From an uncultured cyanobacterium (lineage in GTDB: Bacteria > Cyanobacteriota > Cyanobacteriia > PCC-6307 > Cyanobiaceae), in assembly GCA_903858015.1 (NCBI GenBank), contig CAIOGZ010000075.1, positions 1-55,977 of the forward strand: a DNA stretch of 55,977 bases, written 5' to 3'. Both the position numbers and the translations under genes were made by a program. The notes below the pieces were generated by a model. That model was not told the DNA's origin and did no database searches. It saw only the letters and a list, made by a program, of their open reading frames with translations. Position 1 is the stretch's first letter. Every line of letters starts with the position of its first letter. Shown here one piece after another: positions 17,813-26,756 of the stretch.

Positions 17813-19609
17813 TTAGTCACCCATGGGGAGATAGCGCAGCAGATCCTGCGTAAGATCCGGCGGCAGATCGGGTGTCATCAGATGGAGTGGATTGGACTCC
17901 ATGCCACCGTTGGCGCTGATTCGACTCGAAATTTTTGGAAAGTAAGTTTGCTCAGGATGTATCGGCACAAGGAACACGGCTGGAGCCTTTGAATGCCAAC
18001 GTTCCAAAAACCCTTGATCATGGCTCCAGCCCCGGGCGAGGCTCATTGATGAAATTCCATAGGCATCACAGAGAAGACGCCAATCAGGAAATCCAAGACC
18101 GGAGGATACGTCACAACCGATATAGGACCCACCAAAATAATTTTTCTGGGTCATACGGATTGACGCATAGCCTTCATTGCAAAACAGAAAGATTTTAAGG
18201 TTTAGCCGTTGCACAACAACGGTAGCAAGCTCCTGCAGATTCTGGGTGAATCCACCATCTCCCTCCACCAGTACAGTGCGATTGTCAGGAGCTGCGATAG
18301 CGGCTCCGATAGCTCCAGACAAGCCATAGCCCATGCTGGCCAGTCCCTTATCGGTAATCATGGTTTGCCCCTGGCGCAGGTCGAATCCTTGCATCATCAC
18401 CGTGAAAGCACCGCCGCTACTGCATGGAACGATCTGGTCGCGTGCTCCACAGAGCCTGGAAAGCTCCGAAACCATGTCGAAGGGATTGAGAAAACCTTCA
18501 GGCGTTGTATTACAAGACTCTGAAAGGGGTAGGGCAGCTTTGGCCTTCGCACAAAACTTGAGCCATTCAGGATGGCTCCCCAGAGAATGCTTGAGTAGAT
18601 CAGTGAGAAACTGATCGGCATCGGCCAAAATAGCGAGGTCCTGCAGAGGATTAGGTTTCTCAAATTCCGCAGCATCGATATCTACCTGAATGAGTTCACC
18701 AACAGGAAGGAAAGCCTGCCAGTTAAAGCCGGTCTGCTGGAGGCCCAGGCGTGTGCCAACAGCGACAAGAAGATCAGCCTGCTGGAGCAGGAGGTTGCTA
18801 TAGCGCTGACCCCAGGTATTGGGGCGTCCAAAGTAGTTGCTGTGATCAGAACCATAACGATCAGCCCCGTTCCAGGTGGTCATGACGGGCAGGCTGAGCT
18901 CAGAGAGAGCCTGCTCGTTGCCTGCCGCACAGGGCAGGGAAAGTCCCCCGCCGAGCAGCAACAGGGGTCGTTCAGCCCTGGCAATCCGATCGGCCACCTG
19001 CTGCAGCACAGCTGGTGAAGCAGTGGGGATGGCTGGAGATGGGCGCGCAGGAGCTGCTGGCTCCGTCCATGAATCGGGTACCGCCATGGCCTGAACATCC
19101 AAGGGCAGTTCCAGGAATACCGGGCCCGGCCGACCATTCCAGGTGGCAGACACTTCTGCCAGGAAAGCATCGCGATCGAGGGGTTCCCTGAGGCACAGGC
19201 TTCGCTTGCAGAGGGGAGCGGCCACGGCCACCCCATCCACCTCCTGAATACCGAGCTGACGCAAACCCTGCGGAGCAAGATCCTGAACCTTTACCTGCCC
19301 CCCCAGCAGCAACAGCTCCCGACTTTCCAGGAAGGCACCGGCAAGGCCGGTAACCGCATTGGTGAGGCCCGGCCCTGCGGTAACCATGGCCAATGCCCTG
19401 CCAACCCCTTCGGCAGCGGCACCGTTGTTGAGAGTTGAATTATGGTATTCAGCCGCAATCACAGCAGCAACTTCGTGCACGGTTGGGACACAAACCATGC
19501 TTAGCCTGGCGGAATTAAGCAGGTGCATGATATTTCCTCCAGCCACGAAGTAGCAGTGGCTGAATCCACTGGCCTTCAGCCAGTGGAACATGGCATCGGA
19601 GTACTTCAT
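17813..19609 (-). CDS. acetolactate-synthase-like ThDP-dependent enzyme
   Basis: A 598-residue protein with the three-domain ThDP enzyme layout. The N-terminal Pyr domain has Glu46 in PTVHEVAAV, the residue that activates thiamine. A central domain at about 190-340 follows. The C-terminal PP domain has EGDGGFTQNLQELATV with GDG at 450-452 and Asn478 of the metal/diphosphate motif. It resembles the acetolactate synthase/YerE group rather than a housekeeping IlvB, and there is no IlvN partner. YerE adds an acetyl unit from pyruvate to CDP-4-keto-3,6-dideoxyglucose to make yersiniose. With RfbH in the same operon a comparable branching reaction is an attractive inference, not a demonstrated one. 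Confidence 0.82.
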   Translation of the reverse strand: MKYSDAMFHWLKASGFSHCYFVAGGNIMHLLNSARLSMVCVPTVHEVAAVIAAEYHNSTLNNGAAAEGVGRALAMVTAGPGLTNAVTGLAGAFLESRELLLLGGQVKVQDLAPQGLRQLGIQEVDGVAVAAPLCKRSLCLREPLDRDAFLAEVSATWNGRPGPVFLELPLDVQAMAVPDSWTEPAAPARPSPAIPTASPAVLQQVADRIARAERPLLLLGGGLSLPCAAGNEQALSELSLPVMTTWNGADRYGSDHSNYFGRPNTWGQRYSNLLLQQADLLVAVGTRLGLQQTGFNWQAFLPVGELIQVDIDAAEFEKPNPLQDLAILADADQFLTDLLKHSLGSHPEWLKFCAKAKAALPLSESCNTTPEGFLNPFDMVSELSRLCGARDQIVPCSSGGAFTVMMQGFDLRQGQTMITDKGLASMGYGLSGAIGAAIAAPDNRTVLVEGDGGFTQNLQELATVVVQRLNLKIFLFCNEGYASIRMTQKNYFGGSYIGCDVSSGLGFPDWRLLCDAYGISSMSLARGWSHDQGFLERWHSKAPAVFLVPIHPEQTYFPKISSRISANGGMESNPLHLMTPDLPPDLTQDLLRYLPMGD

Positions 19610-19621
19610 CGCGGGTTCAGT

Positions 19622-20713
19622 TCATACGGTGGCGAGGGCATCCTGCATGGCCAAAAGGATGCGATCAAACTGTTGGCGATCCGCTGATACGCGGATCTCT
19701 TGCACCCCAAGGCCATCGGAGAGTGGCGGAGCTGGGATGATCAGATTGTAATGGCCAGCGGCATGTTTCTTGTCGCCTTCGAAGGCACGTGCAAACCGTT
19801 CAGGATTGAAGCAGGAGATTTGCTGTGGCTGCAAAACGGGGCGTAACAGCTTGAGGCAATGCTCCTCGAGGGCAGCGGAGGAAGGGGGATCACCGGCGAA
19901 GCGGATCGCAGCCAGCATGCCGAGAGCCACGGCCAACCCATGGGGGATGGCGAAATCGGTCGCTGATTCAAGGGCATGGCCCCAGGTGTGTCCAAAGTTG
20001 AGAAGGCGGCGCTCGGCCTGGTCGAATTCATCCCGTTCAATGAACCATTGCTTGACCCTCAAGGTGGTGTGAAGCAATTGGGCAAGATCAGCCTCCGTCC
20101 AAGAAGTGGCGAGGATGGGTGCCGCAAGCTCCAGGTAGGTATTGAAGGCCTCTGGCCCTCGACAGAAGGCGATCTTGGCGGCCTCAGCAGCACCGCCGGC
20201 TATCTCTACCGCTGGCAGGCTGCGGGCGAAAACCGGCAGGATTTCGATGTGTTTGGGGGGATGGAAATTGCCGATCAGATTTTTGAACTCACCCACATTG
20301 ATCGAGCTCTTGCCACCCAGGCAGGAATCCGCCATGCCCAGGAAGGTGGTGGGCGCATAGCTCCAGCAGATACCACGCATGTAAAGGGAGGCCACGAAAG
20401 TGGCGATGTCCTGAATCACGCCACCACCGACGGCGAGCAGCCGGGACCCCCTGCCGAGCCCGGCCTGCTTGAGGCCAATAAACAGATCCATCGTGGCCGG
20501 CAGGGACTTGGCTTCCTCTGTGGCATTGACATGGATCACCGGTATGTTCGTGGGGAGATTGAGGCGATCCAGGAAAAAGGAATCAACGATCAGGGCATCC
20601 GCATGCGGCTGCCATTCGGCAAGATTGGTGAGCCCGTTGAAGGCCACAGTGTAGTTGGACAGAGAACTCTGGATCTCGATGGGTGGCAGGGAGAGGACGG
20701 ATTGGGTGCCCAT
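19622..20713 (-). CDS. 3-dehydroquinate-synthase-like sugar cyclase
   Basis: A 363-residue member of the DHQS/sugar phosphate cyclase family. It has the NAD-binding GGGVIQDIATFVASLYMRG, the ADSCLGGKSSIN loop, KNLIGNFHPP, GGAAEAAKIAF (Zn-ligand Glu and catalytic Lys region) and LNFGHTWGHALES with a later PHGLAVALGM (Zn-ligand His residues). The usual HGEAV of AroB reads HGLAV and VIGDLAGF reads VIQDIATF, so it is divergent and probably not the shikimate enzyme. Its place in a sugar operon suggests a cyclisation or elimination on a phosphorylated ketose, as in valiolone or deoxyinosose synthases. Spacing to its neighbours is 9 and 12 bases. Confidence 0.8.
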   Translation of the reverse strand: MGTQSVLSLPPIEIQSSLSNYTVAFNGLTNLAEWQPHADALIVDSFFLDRLNLPTNIPVIHVNATEEAKSLPATMDLFIGLKQAGLGRGSRLLAVGGGVIQDIATFVASLYMRGICWSYAPTTFLGMADSCLGGKSSINVGEFKNLIGNFHPPKHIEILPVFARSLPAVEIAGGAAEAAKIAFCRGPEAFNTYLELAAPILATSWTEADLAQLLHTTLRVKQWFIERDEFDQAERRLLNFGHTWGHALESATDFAIPHGLAVALGMLAAIRFAGDPPSSAALEEHCLKLLRPVLQPQQISCFNPERFARAFEGDKKHAAGHYNLIIPAPPLSDGLGVQEIRVSADRQQFDRILLAMQDALATV

Positions 20714-20722
20714 AACCAGGGA

Positions 20723-21430
20723 TCAGGTGTGCTTGAAGCCGATGAAGCCGCCATCCACCGTGAGGAATTGACCGGTGATGAAGCGATTGGCCGGGCCGAC
20801 TAGGAAGGAGGTTGCTGCGGCAATGTCCTGGGGATCGGCGAGGCGGCCCAGGGCGGTCTGGCCGATTATTGCGTCGATCTGTTCGCTGGAGAGCTGGCTG
20901 CGGGTCATGGGTGTTTCCACAGCTCCAGGCAGAATGGCATTGATCAAGATGCCGCTGCTACCGAGATCGATGGCACAGGACTTAACCAGCCCATGCAGGG
21001 CAGCTTTCGATACGGTGTAGGAAAGTTTGGCGAGCCGGCTTTCCAGCTGCCAGATGGAGCTGATCACGCAGAGCTTGGAACCGTGCACCAGCTTGCCGGC
21101 GGCGAGGAGCGCGGCGAGGCTGGCGGCGATGAACAGAACATTCGACTGCCATAGCCTCTGGAAGGTGGCGGGGTCGAAACTGGTAATGGCATCGCTGGCA
21201 TTGAGCCCTTGCGCCCACACCACGGCCTGAAGCTCAGGAAGGCTGGTGAATAGCTCTGGTTGCGGGGGAATGTCGTAAGCCAGCTGGATGTGAGCCGGTG
21301 TTTCGGAGGGGCGAGTGACCGAGGTGGCACCGGCGGTGGACACCTGGAATCCCTGGCTCTCGAGATCTGAGGCGATGGCGGAGCCCAATGCCCCGCCCGC
21401 TCCGAAGACCAGCGCGTTGGCCAAGCTCAC
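20723..21430 (-). CDS. short-chain dehydrogenase/reductase
   Basis: A 235-residue classical SDR. The cofactor motif near the N-terminus is FGAGGALGSAIA (a variant TGxxxGxG), followed by the active-site Ser in CVISSIWQ, the YxxxK in SYTVSKAAL, and LPGAVETPM. It ends with FITGQFLTVDGGF, the usual SDR tail. Its start overlaps the rfbH stop by four bases. Together with the RfbH and ThDP genes it occupies the place that a YerF-type reductase would hold in a branched-sugar pathway. The substrate is inferred only from context. Confidence 0.85.
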   Translation of the reverse strand: MSLANALVFGAGGALGSAIASDLESQGFQVSTAGATSVTRPSETPAHIQLAYDIPPQPELFTSLPELQAVVWAQGLNASDAITSFDPATFQRLWQSNVLFIAASLAALLAAGKLVHGSKLCVISSIWQLESRLAKLSYTVSKAALHGLVKSCAIDLGSSGILINAILPGAVETPMTRSQLSSEQIDAIIGQTALGRLADPQDIAAATSFLVGPANRFITGQFLTVDGGFIGFKHT

Positions 21431-22938
21431 AACGGCAGCGCTGCAAATTCGGCCACGAACTGCTTAACGAGAGCGATCTCCTGATCGATCATCGCCTCGG
21501 TGAGCCCCGGAAAGGTACCCAAGAAGAGGGCCCGCTGCATCATCAGATCAGCGCCCGGCATCTCCGCTTCCACCAGCCGCAGCGCCTCGGGCCGCTCGCT
21601 ACGCAACTGCACAAAGGCCGGCTGCTTCAACAGGTTGCCGCCGAACAGCATGCGGGTACCGACGCCGACGCTGGCCAGATAACGGCCCAGATCGGAGCTG
21701 GTGAAGGGTGCTTCGGGTTTGACCAGCAGCAGGAATCCGAACCAGCTGCAATCGGTGCTGCAGCCGCTGTCATCCCATTGGAAGCTGCCAGTGGCTGGAT
21801 CAAAGCCGGTGGCATGGGTGGGCAGGCAGAACTCCAGCAGGTGGCTGAGGGGTTCGAGGCCCCGGCGGAGCTGCAGCCAGTTGCGTTTGCGGGCCTCGAT
21901 GAACTCGGGCAGGCGGCGCAGCTGCACCCGGCCGATGGCGGCTTGGGGGTCGAGGGGTTTGAGGTTGTAGCCGAAGTGGGAATAGATGTACTTGTGGTCG
22001 TAGCCCTTCGGCAGTTCGCCCAGCTGCCAGTCATAGCGCTTACCGCAGGTGTCGTCTTTACCGCTGGGGCACCAGCAGTCGCGGCCCCAGTCGCGGAAGC
22101 TCTCGACGATGCGCCGGAGTAGGGCGCTGTTGACGATGTTCACTGAGCCGCCCTCACCCATGGTGAGGTGGTGGGGCGGGTAGAAGCTCTGGGTGCTGAG
22201 GTCACCCCAGGTGCCGGTCCAGCGGATCACGTGGTCGGGGCCAGCGTCGAGGCCTGGGCTGTTGTCCTTGAAGCCGAGGCTTTCGGCCAGGGGGCGTGGC
22301 ATCGTGTAGGAACAGCCGAGGGCATCGCAGTTGTCCTCGATCAGCCAGAGCTGATGGCGGCGGCAAAAGGCCAGCACCGCAGCCATATCGAAGGGATTGC
22401 CGAGGGCATGGGCGGCCATCACCGCCTTGGTGCGACCGGGTACATAGGCCTGCTCGAGCTGGTCGACGCGCAGGTTGCCGGTGACAGGGTCGTTGTCGAG
22501 GAAGACGGGGATGCAGCCGTTCTGCAGGATCGGCGTGACGGTGGTGGGGAAACCAGCCGCGCAGGTGATCACCTCATCACCGGGCAGCAGCCGCCGTTCC
22601 GAGGGCAGCAGGGGCGAGGTGAGGGCAGAGAGGGCGAGAAGGTTGGCCGAGGAGCCCGAGTTCACCGCCAGACAGGCCCGCACACCCAGGAAGGCGGCCA
22701 GTTCGTTCTGGAAGGCCTCACCTTCGGCCCCCAGGGTGAGCCAGAAATCGAGGGTGGCCGACACAGCGGCCTCTACCTCGTCTTCGGTGAAGACCCGGCC
22801 GGCGTAGGGGATCGGGCTGCCCTGCGGCCAGGGGGTGCGGGCGGGGTCTGCGGCGGGGCGGTGGGAGGCGTGGGCCTGGCGTGCGTAGTCACGCGTGAGG
22901 TTGAGGATCTGGGCCTTGAGGTCGGGAAGCGAGGTCAC
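21427..22938 (-). CDS. rfbH: CDP-4-keto-6-deoxyglucose-3-dehydrase (E1)
   Basis: The PMP- and [2Fe-2S]-dependent E1 enzyme (also ddhC/ascC) that removes the 3-hydroxyl of CDP-4-keto-6-deoxyglucose. The fold is DegT/AHBA aminotransferase, but the PLP lysine is replaced by His: TQSFYPPHHLTMGEGG. The iron-sulfur cysteines are visible as DCWCPSGKDDTC (C-x-C-x7-C) with an upstream Cys in DALGCSY. A stretch of about 25 extra residues follows that Cys compared with my recollection of E1. I start at the GTG 22938, where VTSLPDLKAQILNLTRDYA aligns with the family N-terminus; the open frame reaches 22992. It is the first gene of the six-gene operon. No E3 reductase (rfbI/ddhD) is in the window. Confidence 0.9.
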   Translation of the reverse strand: MTSLPDLKAQILNLTRDYARQAHASHRPAADPARTPWPQGSPIPYAGRVFTEDEVEAAVSATLDFWLTLGAEGEAFQNELAAFLGVRACLAVNSGSSANLLALSALTSPLLPSERRLLPGDEVITCAAGFPTTVTPILQNGCIPVFLDNDPVTGNLRVDQLEQAYVPGRTKAVMAAHALGNPFDMAAVLAFCRRHQLWLIEDNCDALGCSYTMPRPLAESLGFKDNSPGLDAGPDHVIRWTGTWGDLSTQSFYPPHHLTMGEGGSVNIVNSALLRRIVESFRDWGRDCWCPSGKDDTCGKRYDWQLGELPKGYDHKYIYSHFGYNLKPLDPQAAIGRVQLRRLPEFIEARKRNWLQLRRGLEPLSHLLEFCLPTHATGFDPATGSFQWDDSGCSTDCSWFGFLLLVKPEAPFTSSDLGRYLASVGVGTRMLFGGNLLKQPAFVQLRSERPEALRLVEAEMPGADLMMQRALFLGTFPGLTEAMIDQEIALVKQFVAEFAALPL

Positions 22939-23098
22939 GCGGTTGGGGGGCGAGGTAGGCGGCCAGATCGGTCCTGCACCATTAAAACCCAATTCTCTGC
23001 CTCGGCTGCAGGGGCCTGTTCCAGCTGAGAGTGCGCACTAGTGCTGTGCGGGCTCTCCTTTACCGGTTCGAGAGAACTGCTTGACGGTTGTGGTTCTA

Positions 23099-24316
23099 TC
23101 AGCGGGGATAAAGGCGGCGCAGGAACCGAAGCCGACGGGCGATGGAGCGGCAGCGGCGGGAAAGCCTGTGGTAGAGGCTAAGGAGATGCTCGCGGCAAAA
23201 TTCCAGCAGGTCATGGAGAAAATCTGAGGGGGTAGTGGCCGGCAGAGCTTCTTTAAGGCTCCACTCAGTGGCTGTGGAGGGTAGCTGCAACGATGTAAAA
23301 AAGGATTGGCGAGCATCCCAGTAGGCATTGATTTGGTCAGCAGCTGGAGGCGGTGCGCCATCGCCAAAGGCAAAATGGAGTAAATGCACGAGGGTTTGCG
23401 TGTTACTGGCTAGGGCTGTGCGATAGGAGTCGAGAACGGCTTGATGGTCAAAGCCATATTCGAGAATGTCGAGAAAAGCCGGCAAGTCATTCCAAACAAT
23501 GCCATCGAGGCGAACCGGAAAGGAAGGCTTGAAGTTCGCCTCATCCCAGCTGACCGGAATAAAGACCGGGATCCCCAGGAGGCTGGCTTCATAGGCAAGG
23601 CTTGAGATCGGGTCGTAGCAGATCAAAAGATCACTGCTTGCCAGTTCTTGATAGAGAGCAGACTTAGTGGTGGGGCGAAAGCGTGTGATCAGATTGCTTC
23701 GGGAGCGGCGGATGCGGAAGCGGAGGTCTTGGGGAGCCCGCTTGAGATGTCCTTTGCCAGGGTAAAGGCTGGCTTGAAGCTGGTGGGATCGCCGGCGTCT
23801 GGGTTGTTGGCGGGCGACCTCGATCCAAGGTTCAAGATCGGCGAAGTGGGTTTGGAGATAAAAGGCGGGGAATTGGGTGGAAATCTGGGGGCTGTAGACG
23901 GCCTGTTTTTCCCCCGGTTCGAGCCAAATGCGATTGGCCCAGATCTCCTCACCACTGAAGAGCCCATTGGGAGCCATGGTGTAGTGGCAGATCTGAGCGG
24001 CCCGAGCGCGAACTTCTTGCAGACGTTCCCTGCTTACCGTATCGCTCAAAATCGCGCAGCAACCCGGAGGGATGTCCCAGTGGATGGGAAGATCAGCATA
24101 GGGTTCCCGAAGGTGCGTATAGCAGGGAATGGTGCTCTGAGATGGAACGACGCTTACCTTGAGGCCCAGAGATTGAAGACTTAGAGCCGCATCAAGCAGC
24201 ACCGTAACTCCGTTGCTGATTGCAAAGTATTCTGGTCCAGGAATCAGAAAAGCATAGTGCTTGTTGCGAAGCGAGGTGGGGATTTCCAATTGGCAAGCCG
24301 CAAGTTTTCCGTTCAA
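23099..24316 (-). CDS. putative GT-B fold glycosyltransferase
   Basis: A 405-residue protein that starts at a TTG with a nearby upstream in-frame stop. It has a Rossmann-like N-terminal half (YAFLIPGPEYFAISNGVTVL, then a loop with CYTHLREPYADLPIHWD). The C-terminal half, with SSDLLICYDPISSLAYEASL and LGIPVFIPVSWDE, resembles the nucleotide-sugar-binding domain of GT-B enzymes. The last 40 residues are very basic (RLSRRCRSIARRLRFLRR) and could associate with the membrane. It is 15 bases from the phytanoyl-dioxygenase-like gene and may be co-transcribed with it. The exact GT family and the sugar are unknown. Confidence 0.6.
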   Translation of the reverse strand: MNGKLAACQLEIPTSLRNKHYAFLIPGPEYFAISNGVTVLLDAALSLQSLGLKVSVVPSQSTIPCYTHLREPYADLPIHWDIPPGCCAILSDTVSRERLQEVRARAAQICHYTMAPNGLFSGEEIWANRIWLEPGEKQAVYSPQISTQFPAFYLQTHFADLEPWIEVARQQPRRRRSHQLQASLYPGKGHLKRAPQDLRFRIRRSRSNLITRFRPTTKSALYQELASSDLLICYDPISSLAYEASLLGIPVFIPVSWDEANFKPSFPVRLDGIVWNDLPAFLDILEYGFDHQAVLDSYRTALASNTQTLVHLLHFAFGDGAPPPAADQINAYWDARQSFFTSLQLPSTATEWSLKEALPATTPSDFLHDLLEFCREHLLSLYHRLSRRCRSIARRLRFLRRLYPR

Positions 24317-24331
24317 ATCATCGGCAGAAAA

Positions 24332-25408
24332 TCATAATGGATCCCGAAGTGTTTCCAAAAAATTATAGGAATAAACACTCGCAATGTATTCCCAGTCTTC
24401 AGAGGAAAAACGTGAAAATCCCATGCACCGCTTCCAATGGGGGCTTCGCTGACAAATCGACGCAAAGTCGTGAGAACTAAACTTATAGTCAAAACTGATT
24501 TTGTCAGCTTTGATTTGCCGATGGGCCGCCAACTTACTGTCAGCTACCCCAAGGGAAATGACAGACTGCAAGATCTTATCAAGATGATCCTGCCTGGTCA
24601 ATCCAAAAGCAGCAGCATTCACTGGAGAAGGGAAGAAAGAGAATGCAAGGAATTTATTAGAGCTCTCGAGAGCGTTCAAGCCATGAATACCATTTTGCTG
24701 AAAGAGAAAAACATCTCCTGATTTAAGCGCGATTGAGGAAACTGGAGGGTTGCTTTTGATGTCGTGATGATCCAAAAGTCCTCGTCCTTGCGTATGATCG
24801 TAAACAAGTGTGTCTGCGGCAATCTTGGACTCGGCTCCAGTATCCCAAGTTGACAAGCATTTTCCCGAAAGCGAAGCGTACTGGTCATGGTACCAATGGG
24901 ATCCAGGAAGATACTTAAATGTGCAAGTTTCAAGTGGAATGAAGGCCTTTATGCAAGGTGGCGAAAAGAAAGTGTCCCGGTGCAATGGGAACACATCCTG
25001 ACCACGACTTGCGTCAGAACTAAGATACCAAAAAGGGCCTACAACTGCTTCAATAGCAGCCGCCAAGGAATCAACAAGAAGAACATCTTGTATTCCTCTG
25101 CTCCTCTCTACTGGAAGACCAAGGAAAGGAACTGGTTGATCAGTTGACACTCCCTTGTCCTCATTTAGGAGTTGATCCAGGCTGTCGGCCAATGCATTTG
25201 ATTCTAAACTCGTAAAGAAGCCTGAAAGCCTGCAGTATCCAAAGACATGAAAATGCTCCCTTGCATAGCCATAGCGCTGTTGCTCTGCAAGCTGCATAGT
25301 TGCTGGGTTCAAGGAACCTAGCACGTGTTCTGATGTAGGTTCGTATCCGGCGATCTCCTTTAGCTTTTGCTTTACAGAAGATGGGATAAAACGCTTGATT
25401 CGTTGCAT
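24332..25408 (-). CDS. phytanoyl-CoA dioxygenase (PhyH) family protein
   Basis: A 358-residue Fe(II)/2-oxoglutarate oxygenase. The metal site is visible as PLHRDTFFSPP (HxD) and a distal His in QQNGIHGLNALESSN. The IPLETCTFKYLPGSHWYHD block between them is typical of PhyH proteins. The first 40 residues (SSVKQKLKEIAGY) are a charged leader. PhyH-like enzymes hydroxylate varied small molecules. Here it lies among glycan genes, so a hydroxylation of a sugar or lipid-linked intermediate is possible but unproved. Base composition is more AT-rich than that of the housekeeping genes, consistent with transfer. Confidence 0.8.
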   Translation of the reverse strand: MQRIKRFIPSSVKQKLKEIAGYEPTSEHVLGSLNPATMQLAEQQRYGYAREHFHVFGYCRLSGFFTSLESNALADSLDQLLNEDKGVSTDQPVPFLGLPVERSRGIQDVLLVDSLAAAIEAVVGPFWYLSSDASRGQDVFPLHRDTFFSPPCIKAFIPLETCTFKYLPGSHWYHDQYASLSGKCLSTWDTGAESKIAADTLVYDHTQGRGLLDHHDIKSNPPVSSIALKSGDVFLFQQNGIHGLNALESSNKFLAFSFFPSPVNAAAFGLTRQDHLDKILQSVISLGVADSKLAAHRQIKADKISFDYKFSSHDFASICQRSPHWKRCMGFSRFSSEDWEYIASVYSYNFLETLRDPL

Positions 25409-25639
25409 GGCAAGGTGTTCGAAGTGGATACGAGATTTAATGCCATGCCATCATAAGGGCATCTTAGAAAAAACCAACTCCCCGCCAGTCCAACCCGAGA
25501 CTCGCTCAAGACTCATCTTCAAGCAAAAGCCCTTGATTCTTGCACCACTGGAGTTAACTTATTTTTTCGATTTTCGTGGTGACCCTATGGTGTTAAATTA
25601 AGTCTTCACCCGTTTCTGGCCATTAGGGGGCGATGTGTC

Positions 25640-26260
25640 GGGATCTCTGTGCCAGGCAAGGCAATCACGATACGCCAATGATGGCAAAAATTTCACGGTC
25701 GTACATATAGATCCCATGGAGGATGTGGGTCGAGCAGGAATGAAGATGCTCCAGCATCAACAAGTTGCAGGCACCACATAGATAGCAGATCAAAATGCCG
25801 AAGAAGTTTTCACCGATCAGCTGCTGAGCTAAAGCACCGGAACGGTTGAGCCCCAGCTCAACCGCCTTCATCAAGGGTTTGCGCAGCACCACCACCCAGC
25901 CACCAATTGCCGGGTTTGTTGCCTTTGGCATTGCGCACTGGATATCTCGTTTCATCCGCCCGCAGGATGGGCTCCTCCTGCAGCCAAAGGCCTATGGTGA
26001 ATCTTTCTCACAGGCAGCTCCAGGAGGCCATTGAGCCGACGGCGGATGCGCAGCTAATCCGTGCGTTCTGATCCATATGCCATACCCCTCGCAGAGAAAG
26101 CGCTCGATCTTGTGGTGCTGGGTGCTGCCCAGTGTTCCCACCAGGGCTGTCAGGCGTGGGCTGTAACCGCTGCGCTCCAGAGCGGCGGGCAGCACGGCAC
26201 CGATTGAACTCTAGCAGCAGGGGCAGATCAGTTGGTGCAGAAAGTGTTACCCCACGATCA
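25640..26260 (-). pseudogene. decayed IS66-family transposase (tnpC relic)
   Basis: Two separate frames hold IS66-like pieces in the expected order on the minus strand. Around 26100-26195 is SGYSPRLTALVGTLGST, which resembles the IS66 block that reads YSPRLTALIGTL. Around 25700-25880 is RSGALAQQLIGENFFGILIC followed by YLCGACN and EHLHSCSTHIL, which resembles the DFYSAYN and CWAHLLRD region of the DDE domain. Frameshifts and deletions separate the parts. No inverted repeat ends were found. The match is from memory of the family and needs a protein search. Confidence 0.45.
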
Positions 26261-26756
26261 GCATCTTCAACAGGATGTCCTAGCCGTAGGCTTTCTGGGC
26301 AGCAGTGCAGCGGATGGCGCTAGGGGTCAGCCCCTTCATTGGCCCCTAAGATACTTACTCCATAGCTGCCGCAGAACTCGGAGTGATGGTCGATCACCAC
26401 ATCGCAAAGATATCACGGCAGCAGATCACGGCAATGGCCCGAATGGCCCTGCTCGGCGCTCCACTTATGGCGTGGGCCATCGCGTTGGCCGCTGCCAGAA
26501 CTGCCGAGGCCAAATTCAATCTAGCCAGGTCCGTCACCGTAGAGTTGTTGGTCGGAATTCCTGAATCTGCTGCTCCTCTGCTCCTCAATCTGGTCGACAC
26601 AGATCACTAGGGCAGCCAACTTCCCAACCTGCTCCTAATTCGGGACTCCTGAAAAAGCCAGATCCCCTGCGGCACAGCTTGTTTCAGTGATCGAGAGCCG
26701 GTAAACTGGGCCTGATCAGGACAATTGTCGATTGCCATAACCTCAGAACGCCGCAA
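26261..26756. other. gap without recognised gene
   Basis: A 75-codon frame at 26383-26610 on the plus strand has no recognisable motif and a similar-length open frame lies opposite it, as expected by chance. The stretch probably holds more decayed IS DNA and the left end of the IS5-type element that follows. Confidence 0.4.

Noticed and set aside
26383..26610. 75-codon plus-strand ORF before the first IS5-type copy
   Set aside because: No family motif, and an equal open frame lies opposite; probably decayed IS DNA.
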